From NCBI RefSeq assembly GCF_029946515.1, contig NZ_JARZHH010000023.1, forward strand, positions 1 through 64,000: a DNA stretch of 64,000 bases, given 5' to 3'. The notes below the pieces were generated by a model. The model saw nothing but the letters and a program-made list of their open reading frames with translations, was not told the origin of the DNA and did not search any database. Positions 32,857-41,257 of this stretch are shown here, one piece after another (positions within the stretch are counted from its first letter, which is position 1; the number at the start of each line of letters is the position of its first letter). This stretch comes from Polyangium sp. 6x1. GTDB lineage: Bacteria > Myxococcota_A > Polyangia > Polyangiales > Polyangiaceae. The position numbers were made by a program, and so were the translations under genes.

Positions 32857-34139
32857 GGCGCACCTCGTTCGAGCGGATAACCGGAGGCCAGCGCGAGATC
32901 GACGGAGCCGAGCGCAAGCTGTTTTCGGGTCTCGAAGCTCGCGCGGAGCAGATCGACGAGGGCCTGCTGGGAGACGATTGCATCTTTGGGCCCGAGGCGA
33001 CCTGCCTCGATCTCCGATGCGATCGCGCGGAGGCTCTGCTCGGCCCGGCCGAGCCGCTCGGCGGTGTAAAGATCGTTCTGCGCGCGCAGCGAGGCGTACG
33101 CCGCCAGGGCATTGGCGACGTCGAGCCGCAGCTCGCGACGTGTCCGCTCGGCTTCGGTCCTCGCGCGCCGGGAGAGCGCCTCGGATTCGGCGATTTCGCC
33201 TGCATAGGTCCGGCCCACGGGCTGCGGCAGCGGGATCGGCATCGAGAGGCCGACGCCGAAGACGCGCTCGTTGAAGCCGTCGTTCTGCGCGAACACGGAG
33301 AGCGTCGGATTCGGGACGCGGGCGCGTCGGTACATCGACGCCCGCGCCTCGAACGCACGCCCCGAGGCTTCGAGGGCCTGGACCTCGGGTCGCGTCTCGA
33401 CGTCTGTCGGGTCTTGTTTCGATGCGAACGCCTCCACCCCCGCGATCGGCGCGAGCTCGCCCTCGATGGCCACCTCGCGCCGTGGATCGAGGCCCATCGC
33501 GTGGAGGAGCGCCGCTTTGGTCTGCTCCGCGCGCCGCGCTGCGCCGATCCGATCCTGAACGACGCGCGCCTGCGCGACGTCGGCCACGTCCGCGTCGATC
33601 CCGGACACGAGGCCCTTGTCCGCCGCGGCGCGCGTCGCCGTCGCGACCCTCGTGGTGAGCGCTTCGAGGAGCGAAAAAAGGCGCACCTCCTCGCGGGCGG
33701 CAATCGCCTCGAAATAGGCACGCCACGCGGCGGCGGCGACGTCGCGATCCGTCACCGCGACGGCCTTCTCCTGCGCTTCCCGCTCGGCGTCGGCCGCGCG
33801 TTTCCTCGCGCCACGCTGCCCGGCGATCTCGATCTCCTGCGACAGCGTCACGTACCAGTTGACGACAGGCCCCTGACCGGCGGCTTCACGCCGTGCGCCC
33901 GACAGGGCCAGCACGGGGTTCGACGGCAGGACCGGGCTTGCGGCCTCTTGCCGGCCCTTCGCGGCGTCGAGCCCTTGCCGCTCGGCCTTCGCGGTGAGGC
34001 TCGCCTCGAGCGCGCACGGAATCAGATTGGCGCGCGTGAGGGTCGTCGCGCATGGCGACGCCCCCGCGCGTGCTTCCACGGCATGACACAAACAGGCGGC
34101 AGCCACGGCGGCGGCCGCAATCCAAGAGTTCCCTTTCAC
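32853..34139 (-). CDS. czcC: TolC-family outer-membrane channel, CzcC type
   Basis: A 428-residue outer-membrane efflux protein. The signal peptide is NSWIAAAAVAAACLCHAVEA, cleaved near residue 25. The rest shows the duplicated TolC architecture of long coiled helices: LEASLTAKAERQGLDAAKGR, then PVLALSG and WYVTLSQEIEI strands, with the second copy VQALEASGRAFEARASMYRR followed by NPTLSVFAQ and VGLSMPIPL. The start GTG at 34139 has GGAGGAG 9-11 nt upstream, better than the upstream ATG of the open frame. It is translated with the adaptor through an ATGA overlap. Confidence 0.88.
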   Translation of the reverse strand: MKGNSWIAAAAVAAACLCHAVEARAGASPCATTLTRANLIPCALEASLTAKAERQGLDAAKGRQEAASPVLPSNPVLALSGARREAAGQGPVVNWYVTLSQEIEIAGQRGARKRAADAEREAQEKAVAVTDRDVAAAAWRAYFEAIAAREEVRLFSLLEALTTRVATATRAAADKGLVSGIDADVADVAQARVVQDRIGAARRAEQTKAALLHAMGLDPRREVAIEGELAPIAGVEAFASKQDPTDVETRPEVQALEASGRAFEARASMYRRARVPNPTLSVFAQNDGFNERVFGVGLSMPIPLPQPVGRTYAGEIAESEALSRRARTEAERTRRELRLDVANALAAYASLRAQNDLYTAERLGRAEQSLRAIASEIEAGRLGPKDAIVSQQALVDLLRASFETRKQLALGSVDLALASGYPLERGAP

Positions 34140-34258
34140 GACCCAAACTCCTCCGTCGGGCGCGAAGCGACGCGCGCGACGGTTCCCGGGAGAGGCGAGC
34201 CGGCGCAATGCCTCGAAAGGCACGCGCGCAGCCGCCCCGCGTTTACGGGTTCACGGAA

Positions 34259-34606
34259 TCAGGCGTGGGTTTGTCGGGGCGGTCGGTAGACGGCCGCGGG
34301 GTCGGGCCGCGGGGGCGCGAACGCTTCGTACGGCGCGAGCGCGATCTCCGCGCCGCTCGGGAGCTCGAGCAGGAAGGGCGAGGGGAGCAGCGGGAGCGCG
34401 CCCATCGGGTGCGTGCAGTGGCAGTCGGGACAGCCCGGGGGGCACTCGCGACCGTCTTTTTCGTTCGGACAGTCGTCGTCCCGGTGCTCGCTCGCCTCGG
34501 CGCCCTGGAGGGCGGCCACCGCGTCCACGGCGAAATGCGGCAGCCCCGTCATCTGGAAGGCGGTGAGGGCCACGAACAGACGGACGGCCACGAGGAGGAT
34601 CCGCAT
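34259..34606 (-). CDS. Small Cys/His-rich exported protein before the efflux operon
   Basis: A 115-residue protein. The N-terminal hydrophobic segment (MRILLVAVRLFVALTAFQ) is a signal peptide or anchor. The mature part holds HRDDDCPNEKDGRECPPGCP followed by DCHCTHP, a dense cluster of Cys, His and Asp suited to binding a soft or transition metal in the periplasm. The C-terminus is Pro-rich. By position (119 bp before czcC, same strand) it resembles CzcI-like small proteins of other efflux operons, but the sequence is not clearly related. I infer a metal sensor or chaperone role. ATG 34606 starts the signal peptide; an upstream in-frame ATG at 34657 is less likely. Confidence 0.62.
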   Translation of the reverse strand: MRILLVAVRLFVALTAFQMTGLPHFAVDAVAALQGAEASEHRDDDCPNEKDGRECPPGCPDCHCTHPMGALPLLPSPFLLELPSGAEIALAPYEAFAPPRPDPAAVYRPPRQTHA

Positions 34607-34708
34607 GGCGCGGGATCCCCGGGGGAACCGTCTACGTCCGAGGGGGGTCGTCTTCACTCGCCTTGCTGACGTTACTCCCTCGCGGGAGAGGCTGCAACGG
34701 TCCTCGCG

Positions 34709-36739
34709 TCACTTCGGCCCGTCGGAGGCGCAGAAGCCGCCGATGCATTTCGCGTCGGGGTCGCAGCAATTCGCGGCCGTCATGCAGGCTTCGCCGAGCT
34801 TCGAGCAGCCCTGCGCCTGGTCGGAGCAGACGAGCGCGCCGCTCTGCGCGTCGGGCTTGCAGAAGCCGTCGCAGCATTCGAAGCCGGCGTTGCAACCCTC
34901 GCCGATCATCTTGCAGGGCGACTTCGCCCATTCGCCGCGCATGTTCTGGTTGTCGAGGCCCTGGCCGGGCAGCCAGAACGCCGGGTGGCTCGGATCCTGG
35001 CCGGCCACCGGGTTCGCGTCGATCGCCGTCACCCAGAGCTGCTTGCGACGCGTGTTCGGGTTCGTGTCGAGCAGGGTGTTGCCGTATTTGCGCTCGGACA
35101 CGATGACGAGCCAGAAATAGCCGCCGAGCGAGAATGGATTGAACGTCGGCTCGTAGTTCGTCGTCGTCTGTTCGGCCTCGATGTGGCCCATGCCATTCGT
35201 GTGGTCGAGCGGGATGACCACCGAGCCGTCCGTGTTCGTCAGCCAGATCTCGGCCTGCGCGCCGCGCGAGCGCGCCTGCGTCGAGCGCTCGAACGCGATC
35301 CATTTCGAGTCGGGGCTGAAGGTCGGGAACGTGACCGTGGGCCTGCCGGCGTCGTTCGGCACGATCTGCTTCATGTTCGAGAACGACGGGACGGCGAGGT
35401 TCACGTCCGTCACCCAGAGCGTCGAGGTGTTGAAATCGAGCCCATTGCCGTCCGTGCGCACGCTGAACGCGATTTTCTGGCCGTCGCCCGACCACGCCGG
35501 GTGCGCGGGCGCGCCGCCGCCCGGGTTGAGCTGGACGAGCTCCACGTCGCTGTCGTACGTGCTGAGCGAGAGGAAGCCCGTCGAATTGAACGCGCCGTCG
35601 TTCCAGTGGCGCCAGAGCACGTGCGAGCCGTTCGGCGAGATGGCCTGGAAGCCGGACGATGCATTCGTGTTGAAGAGCGAGGTGCCCGTCGCCGTGTCGA
35701 ACGTGCCCCAGGGGCTATAGCCGCCGTGGAACGAGGCCACGAGGCGGGTCCCGTCCTTCGAGACGCTGTGGCAGGCCACGCAGCCGACGCCGGCGGGCGG
35801 CGTGAGGAACGCCTCGGGCCCGAGGTCGCCGGGTTTGATGCGCACGACGCTGCCCGTGTTGACCTCCCAGTAATAAATGGTGCCGGCGAGGTTCGCCGGG
35901 GCGATCTTCCACGTCTGCGTCTTCGCGACGTACGCCTTCGTCCCGTCGAAGCGGGCGATGTCCACCTGCACGTCGCCGCTCGTGGAGTCGGTGAGCTTGC
36001 GCCAGATGTCGTCGGGGATCTTGGGGAAATCGAACCGCGAGGGCGGCGGCACCGCGCGCCAGGTCTCGTATTCGAACGCGGGGCTCTGGACGTGAATGTG
36101 ATAGACGTCGCTCGCATTTCCGCCATCCCACTGGATCGTGGGCCCGAGCAGGCCGCGCGGGAAGACCGTCTTGTCGTACGGATACAGGAGCGAGAGGGTC
36201 GGATCCGCGTCGACGGCCGTGGGGAATTGCCCCTTGACGTTCGGATCGATCATCTGCGAATCGTCGAGGTAGCGGAGCTTCACGGTGGCCGTGGTCGAGC
36301 CTTTCACGCCGTCGGCCTCGAACGTCACGGTGCCCGTGCCGCCGAGCAGGCCGCTCGCGGTGAACGCGCCGTTCGCCGGGATGATGTTGCCGATGTCGCC
36401 GCGATCGTACGTCCACGAGCCGACCACGTCGACCACGCTGCCCGTGCTCGTGAGGCCGGTCGCCTTGTAGGTGATGGGCGGGGGGATTTGCCCATTGACG
36501 ACCTCGATCACGAGGTCCTTCGGCGTCACGTCGATCGATACGAGCTGGCCCACGCCGCCGTCGCCGAAGAGGTCGCCGCCGAGGCCCTCGCCACCGCTGC
36601 CCGCGCCGCCCGCGCCCGTGCCGCTGCTGCTCGCGGCGCCGGCGCCCTGGGTGGTTTCATTGCCCGATCCGCCGCACGCGGCGAAGAAGGCGGCGACGAG
36701 CGGGATCGCGATGGCAGCGAGGGAAAGGGGACGACGCAT
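34709..36739 (-). CDS. PD40/TolB-like lipoprotein with CxxCH and Cys-rich tail
   Basis: A 676-residue exported lipoprotein. The lipobox is FFAACGGSG (Cys about 22), followed by a Ser/Gly/Thr-rich spacer. Residues about 65-160 look like an Ig-like domain of the BIG_2 kind (DVTPKDLVIEVVNGQIPP). The middle carries PD40-type propeller repeats (HPAWSGDGQKIAFSVRTDG, FPTFSPDSKWIAFERST). A CVACHS motif at about residue 316 is a canonical c-type haem site. The tail (about 605-676) has two Cys-rich knots of the ECCDGFCKP/NCCDPDAKCIGGFC kind. Function unknown. A TAGGAT 34 nt before the start could be its -10 site. Confidence 0.75.
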   Translation of the reverse strand: MRRPLSLAAIAIPLVAAFFAACGGSGNETTQGAGAASSSGTGAGGAGSGGEGLGGDLFGDGGVGQLVSIDVTPKDLVIEVVNGQIPPPITYKATGLTSTGSVVDVVGSWTYDRGDIGNIIPANGAFTASGLLGGTGTVTFEADGVKGSTTATVKLRYLDDSQMIDPNVKGQFPTAVDADPTLSLLYPYDKTVFPRGLLGPTIQWDGGNASDVYHIHVQSPAFEYETWRAVPPPSRFDFPKIPDDIWRKLTDSTSGDVQVDIARFDGTKAYVAKTQTWKIAPANLAGTIYYWEVNTGSVVRIKPGDLGPEAFLTPPAGVGCVACHSVSKDGTRLVASFHGGYSPWGTFDTATGTSLFNTNASSGFQAISPNGSHVLWRHWNDGAFNSTGFLSLSTYDSDVELVQLNPGGGAPAHPAWSGDGQKIAFSVRTDGNGLDFNTSTLWVTDVNLAVPSFSNMKQIVPNDAGRPTVTFPTFSPDSKWIAFERSTQARSRGAQAEIWLTNTDGSVVIPLDHTNGMGHIEAEQTTTNYEPTFNPFSLGGYFWLVIVSERKYGNTLLDTNPNTRRKQLWVTAIDANPVAGQDPSHPAFWLPGQGLDNQNMRGEWAKSPCKMIGEGCNAGFECCDGFCKPDAQSGALVCSDQAQGCSKLGEACMTAANCCDPDAKCIGGFCASDGPK

Positions 36740-36773
36740 GCGGCAAGCTCCAGTCTCGGGGGAGAGGGGACCG

Positions 36774-36779
36774 ATCCTA
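36774..36779 (-). promoter_or_regulatory. TAGGAT -10-like hexamer
   Basis: On the minus strand GGTAGGATCGG lies 34 nt before the ATG at 36739, similar to the GGTAGGGTCG elements elsewhere in the window. Confidence 0.3.
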
Positions 36780-36863
36780 CCCGAGGTGTGGGGCTCGCCG
36801 CATCTGGAAAGGGTGGGTGGGAGGAGAGATTCGACCCTGCCGAGCTCGGGTCCTCCGCTCCGA

Positions 36864-38063
36864 TCACCAGGTGACCGGGAACTCGTGCAAGCCGTACACC
36901 AAGGCGTCGCTCTTGAACGGCAGCTCCTCCTCGGGCACGGCGAGCCTGAGCTCGGGGATCCGCCGGAACAGCGTATCGAGGACGATTTGCAGCTCGATCC
37001 GGGCCAGATTCTGGCCTAGGCATTGGTGCGCGCCGAAGCCGAAGGCGACGTGATTCCGGGCGCCGCGCTCGAGGTCGAGCTCGTCTGCGTTCTGGAAAAC
37101 CTCCGGATCGCGGTTGCCGATATTGGCCAGCACGACGACGCCTTCCCCGGCCCGGATGAGCACGCCCCCGAGCTCCACGTCCTCGGTCGCGACCCGACCG
37201 ACGCCCAGCTCCGCAATGGTGAAATAACGCAAAAGCTCCTCGACCGCCGCCAGGGTCTTTTCGGGGTCCTGCCGGAGGGCCGCGAGCTTCTCGGGGTGCT
37301 TCAGCAGCGAAAGCGTGCTCAGCGAGATCATGTTCGCGGTGGTCTCGTGCCCGGCGATCAGGAGGATGAAGGCCAGGTTGAGCATCGACTCGTGATCGTA
37401 TGCGCCCTCTTCGCGCAATTTGAGGACCTGGCGGCCCAGCAAGTCGTCGGTCGGATTCTGCTCCTTGTCGGTCACGAGCTTGTCGAGATACGAGAGGAGC
37501 TCGAAGAAGGCGAGCCCCTTCTCTTCGAGCGGCGCATTCCGACTCACGAGCGTGGCGGAGCGAGCCTGGAAAAACCCATGATCGGAATAAGGCACGCCGA
37601 GCAGCTCGCAGATCACGAGCGATGGCACCGGCAGGGAGAGCGCCTGCACCAGGTCGACGGGGCGAGGCCCGGCCAGCATCGCGTCGATGTGCTCGTCCAC
37701 GATTTGCTGGATACGCGGCGCAAGCGCGGCGGCCCGCTTCACCGTGAACTCACCGACCACGGCCCGGCGTGCGGCTGCGTGTTCTTGCCCGTCCATTTCG
37801 ATCAGCAGGGGCTTTCCATTCAGGGCCGGCGCCACGAGCGGGGACAGGTGGGGAAAGCCGGGGTGTTTCCGGCTGGCGCTGAACCGTGGGTCGGACAGGA
37901 GCGTCCGAATGTCCTCGTGCCGCGTGACCACCCAAGCCGTCGCGCCCGTGGGCAGCTTGACCTTGGCGACGGGGGCCTCCTGGCGAAGCGTGCGATGCTG
38001 CGCAGGCGGCGCGTAAGGGCAGGTTCTGGCAATGGTGAGCGTCGGAATGGCGTCGGCGTTCAT
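36864..38063 (-). CDS. Cytochrome P450
   Basis: A 399-residue soluble bacterial class P450. The haem-binding loop is FGFGAHQCLGQNLAR (about 340-354) with the Cys thiolate ligand. The I-helix oxygen-activation motif is AGHETTAN (about 237-244). The K-helix ExxR is EELLR. It uses external redox partners; no ferredoxin gene is adjacent. Substrate is unknown. ATG 38063 has a perfect GGAGGAG site. The gene is divergent from a TetR regulator, with two palindromic operators in the gap, so it is probably repressed by that protein until its inducer is present. Homologues of this kind act in secondary metabolism or detoxification. Confidence 0.92.
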   Translation of the reverse strand: MNADAIPTLTIARTCPYAPPAQHRTLRQEAPVAKVKLPTGATAWVVTRHEDIRTLLSDPRFSASRKHPGFPHLSPLVAPALNGKPLLIEMDGQEHAAARRAVVGEFTVKRAAALAPRIQQIVDEHIDAMLAGPRPVDLVQALSLPVPSLVICELLGVPYSDHGFFQARSATLVSRNAPLEEKGLAFFELLSYLDKLVTDKEQNPTDDLLGRQVLKLREEGAYDHESMLNLAFILLIAGHETTANMISLSTLSLLKHPEKLAALRQDPEKTLAAVEELLRYFTIAELGVGRVATEDVELGGVLIRAGEGVVVLANIGNRDPEVFQNADELDLERGARNHVAFGFGAHQCLGQNLARIELQIVLDTLFRRIPELRLAVPEEELPFKSDALVYGLHEFPVTW

Positions 38064-38088
38064 GGCTCCTCCTCGGTTCGGGATCCAC

Positions 38089-38106
38089 ACTAACCGATCG
38101 GTAAGT
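38089..38106. promoter_or_regulatory. TetR operator copy 1
   Basis: ACTAACC-GATC-GGTAAGT, 18 bp, 25 bp upstream of the P450 start. One base differs from a perfect palindrome, and the same half-sites recur at 38135. Confidence 0.75.
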
Positions 38107-38134
38107 ACGACGCAAGCCGAACGGCTGGTGTGCA

Positions 38135-38152
38135 ACTTACCAACCGGTAAGT
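38135..38152. promoter_or_regulatory. TetR operator copy 2
   Basis: ACTTACC-AACC-GGTAAGT, 18 bp with perfect 7-bp arms. It lies 46 bp from copy 1, nearer the TetR start. Confidence 0.75.
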
Positions 38153-38223
38153 CAGATCGCGATCCATAAAGCATGCCGAACGGCGAGGAGCGAGGTACTG
38201 TCTCGGTTCCCGCGAGGAGGGCC

Positions 38224-38841
38224 ATGACTGCCGGCACCGCTGCCAACGACACGAGATCACGACTGCTCGACACCGCGCTGAAGCTGTTCAGCGAGCACGG
38301 GATGGAGGGCACGTCGATGCAGATGATCGCCGACGAGCTCGGCGTCACGAAGGCCGCCCTCTACTACCACTTCAAATCCAAGGACGAGATCGCCGAGGCC
38401 GTGGCCGCGCCAGCTTTGCAGGAGATGGAGCAGATCCTCGACGAGGCGTGCACGAAACGAAGTCGAGGCGCGCAGATCGATCACGCGCTCGCCGGGTTCG
38501 TCGACCTCATCGTCCGTCAGCGCATGCTGGTCGGCCTGTTCAACAGCGATCCCGGGCTCCAGCGTCTCATCCATCGGACGCTCTTGGCGCCGAAGGACAA
38601 GGACCTCAAGACCAAATTGAGAGCGGTTTTCGCCGGGGAAGAACCGAGCCTCGCCGACGCGATCACGGTGCACGTCATGTCCGCGGGGCTCGCGATGGCG
38701 GGCGGCGCTCCCGAGTTCGCCGCCGTCGACGACGACACCCTGCGCCAGCATCTCCTCGACGCGGGCCGGCGCCTGCTCGGCCGTCCCCGCCCCAAGCGTC
38801 TGGACAAACGCTTGCGCGACCTTCCGCGTCCAAAGGGTTGA
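38224..38841 (+). CDS. TetR/AcrR-family repressor
   Basis: A 205-residue regulator. The N-terminal DNA-binding domain (about 10-60) reads SRLLDTALKLFSEHGMEGTS, then MQMIADELGVTKAALYYHFK, the classic TetR helix-turn-helix with YYHF. The C-terminal ligand domain is not assigned. ATG 38224 was chosen for its GAGGAGGG site; an upstream ATG at 38173 would be poorly placed. It is divergent from the P450 gene and probably controls both through the two ACTtACC-GGTAAGT operators. Confidence 0.9.
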   Translation: MTAGTAANDTRSRLLDTALKLFSEHGMEGTSMQMIADELGVTKAALYYHFKSKDEIAEAVAAPALQEMEQILDEACTKRSRGAQIDHALAGFVDLIVRQRMLVGLFNSDPGLQRLIHRTLLAPKDKDLKTKLRAVFAGEEPSLADAITVHVMSAGLAMAGGAPEFAAVDDDTLRQHLLDAGRRLLGRPRPKRLDKRLRDLPRPKG

Positions 38842-38901
38842 GAACTCTGCCAATCCGCCGCTCTCTTCTCGAAGAGGGGACCTTGCGCTCGACACCATTG
38901 C

Positions 38902-39228
38902 CTACGAGCAGCGCCGTGCCTTCGACACCCGCCGCACGACGCGCGCTCCCCATCGCGTCCACAGGCACTCGGCCGCGACATGATGAATGGTGCCGAGGGC
39001 CGCGAGGACCAAGCCTGGGTAGCTGATCGTGATGCACTTGCCGCCGCCGATCGGCGCATTCACGTCGAGCGATCGAGGAAGAACACCGCTTTCGATCTCG
39101 CCTCCGCGTCCGTGGAGCACCAGGTAGGCCGTCAAGGCCCACTGGAGAACGGAGAGCAAGATGCCGATCCCGATCAGCACGCTGCCCATCCAGGCAAGGG
39201 CCCCCGCTCGAGCATATCGTGTCGTCAT
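38902..39228 (-). CDS. Small membrane protein, unknown
   Basis: A 108-residue protein. A first membrane helix (about 10-32, AWMGSVLIGIGILLSVLQWA) is followed by a short polar loop with GGGKCITISYPG. A second hydrophobic segment (PGLVLAALGTIHHVAAECLW) precedes a basic C-terminus with WTRWGARVVRR. I do not recognise the family. The start ATG at 39228 is supported by a very strong GGAGGGG site 4-6 nt upstream, which argues for a real gene despite its small size. It is convergent with the TetR gene and divergent from the multicopper oxidase. Confidence 0.6.
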   Translation of the reverse strand: MTTRYARAGALAWMGSVLIGIGILLSVLQWALTAYLVLHGRGGEIESGVLPRSLDVNAPIGGGKCITISYPGLVLAALGTIHHVAAECLWTRWGARVVRRVSKARRCS

Positions 39229-39562
39229 CGTCCCCCCTCCTGCCACACGAAATGAGAATCCGCGGCAATGACACGGGGCATGGCCCACCACGCGCCCGAC
39301 ATGCCGTCCGCGCGATCTCATGTCGTTGCGGGCGATCAACGTCAAGCGTGCGCTGCCAAGGCCTGCGAAATATCTCAGTAAAGCCTTCTGTGCGTGTCTG
39401 CGCTGGTATCGCCAAATACTTGCGTTCATTCGAGCAATGCTTGGTCATTCGGGTTTGAAAGGCGATCCTACAGCGTCCCGGGACTGAGCATAGGTGGATC
39501 GATTGTATCCGGCATAGCTGCTGCCTCCTGTCCGGCTAGATGTGGAGAGGAGGCAGATAATC
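39229..39562. promoter_or_regulatory. 334-bp divergent control region of the first multicopper oxidase
   Basis: No gene is seen. The stretch is less GC-rich than its surroundings. The only clear structure is the ribosome-binding-site hairpin at 39521-39556. Confidence 0.5.
39521..39556 (+). promoter_or_regulatory. Hairpin that buries the oxidase ribosome binding site
   Basis: CTGCCTCCT (39521-39529) is the exact complement of AGGAGGCAG (39548-39556), with an 18-nt loop. The second arm contains the AGGAGG site for the ATG at 39563, so the folded message would hide it. Confidence 0.6.
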
Positions 39563-41188
39563 ATGACATGTGGCAAGGGTCGCAATCCCCACGTTCACAA
39601 ACCGTTCAATGCTTCGTCACGCGTAGCGCCATCCAAGCCTGATACGGTTCCAAAGTTCGTAGACCCTGTTCCGATTCCCGAGACGCTCCAGCCGGTCGGC
39701 CACCAGAAAGGAGTACCCCTCTTTCAGATCACCATGCGGCAGATCGAGCAGCAACTGCACCGCGACTTCCCCCCGACCACGGTCTGGGGGTACGAAGGGC
39801 AGTATCCCGGCCCCACCATCGAGGCCCGCGTTCGCCAACCCATCCTGATACGGTATTTGAATGAGCTGCCCGTCACCCACCTCTTGCCCGTAGACGTGTC
39901 CGTCCACGGGGCCGACGTTTACCTGCCGCAAGTACGGACGGTCGTCCATCTCCATGACGGCGAGCTGCCAGCGGACGTCGACGGCCATCCCGAGGCATGG
40001 TTCACCCCCGGCCTGACGACCAACGGCCCTATGTTCACGACCAATCTCTTTCGGTACCCCAACCGACAGCGGCCCACGACTCTTTGGTACCACGACCACG
40101 CGATGGGAATCACGCGGCTGAACATATACGCCGGACTGGCTGGCTTCTACCTCTTGCGGGATGAAAACGATGCGCGGCTGGAGCTTCCCTCCGGACCCTT
40201 CGAGCTACCCTTGCTGCTCCAGGACCGTTCGTTCAACAAAGACGGCTCGCTCCAATATCCAGCGACGATCCCGCCCGAGTTCTTCGGCAACACCAATCTG
40301 GTGAACGGCAAGGTCTGGCCATTCCTCGAGGTGGAGCCGCGGCGCTATCGCTTCCGCTTGCTGAACGGCGCGAACGCACGCTTCTACAACCTCATGCTCG
40401 AGCCAGCGATCAGCATGATCCAGATCGGGGGCGACGGCGGCTATTTGAAGCGAGCGGCTCCGGTGAAGGAAATCCTGCTGGCGCCCGCAGAGCGTGCCGA
40501 TGTCATCATCGACTTCACGGGGCTCGAGGGGGCCACCATCACCATGACCAACGACGCCCCCACCCCCTTTCCGAAAGGGACCCGTCCTACGCGACACACC
40601 CGCGCCGTAATGCAGTTCCGGGTGACCCTCCCGCGGTCCGGTCGGGATCGGAGTCGCATCCCGCGGTACCTTCCGGCGGGCCCCTTTCCGCGGCTCAGGG
40701 ATGTCGTTCGGTCTCGGGATCTCATTCTGGATCAGCAAAAGGATCACATGGGCCGGCAGATGTCACTGCTTGGCATCCGAGACATGCACGGGCGCCCGAT
40801 GCCACTTCAATGGGGTGACGCCACCACCGAAAAGCCGCGGTTGGGAACGGTGGAGATCTGGCGGTTGATCAACTTGACCGTCGACACGCACCCGATTCAC
40901 CTTCACCTCGTCCGATTCCACATCCTCGACCGCCAGTCCTTCGACGTCGATCGATTCCGGTCTGCCGGTGAGCTGGTCTTTACCGGACCGGCCGTCCCGG
41001 CGGCCGAGAACGAGCGCGGCATGAAGGATACCGTTCGGGCCAATCCAGGTGAGGTGACCCGATTCGCTGTCCGATTCGGCCGCTACACCGGGGAGTTCGT
41101 GTGGCACTGCCACATTCTCGAACACGAAGACATGGAGATGATGCGCCGGATGGAGGTGATCGCGGAGGACTCGGACCGGCGACGATGA
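39563..41188 (+). CDS. Multicopper oxidase, CotA/bilirubin-oxidase type
   Basis: A 541-residue three-cupredoxin oxidase that couples substrate oxidation to reduction of O2 to water. All four copper motifs are visible: HLHDGEL, WYHDHAMG, HPIHLHL, and WHCHILEHEDMEMM, in which Cys, His and axial Met form the type 1 site. There is no signal peptide, in contrast to the second oxidase at 44040. ATG 39563 was chosen because AGGAGG lies 8 nt upstream; an in-frame GTG at 39542 would place that site inside the protein. The message leader forms a site-blocking helix. The gene is convergent with the desulfurase. Confidence 0.92.
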   Translation: MTCGKGRNPHVHKPFNASSRVAPSKPDTVPKFVDPVPIPETLQPVGHQKGVPLFQITMRQIEQQLHRDFPPTTVWGYEGQYPGPTIEARVRQPILIRYLNELPVTHLLPVDVSVHGADVYLPQVRTVVHLHDGELPADVDGHPEAWFTPGLTTNGPMFTTNLFRYPNRQRPTTLWYHDHAMGITRLNIYAGLAGFYLLRDENDARLELPSGPFELPLLLQDRSFNKDGSLQYPATIPPEFFGNTNLVNGKVWPFLEVEPRRYRFRLLNGANARFYNLMLEPAISMIQIGGDGGYLKRAAPVKEILLAPAERADVIIDFTGLEGATITMTNDAPTPFPKGTRPTRHTRAVMQFRVTLPRSGRDRSRIPRYLPAGPFPRLRDVVRSRDLILDQQKDHMGRQMSLLGIRDMHGRPMPLQWGDATTEKPRLGTVEIWRLINLTVDTHPIHLHLVRFHILDRQSFDVDRFRSAGELVFTGPAVPAAENERGMKDTVRANPGEVTRFAVRFGRYTGEFVWHCHILEHEDMEMMRRMEVIAEDSDRRR

Positions 41189-41257
41189 GGCTCACTGTCT
41201 CGTCGATTTCGTCAACCCTCGCTCGTCGGTCCCGGGAGCCCCGGCGTGTCGGGCCGG

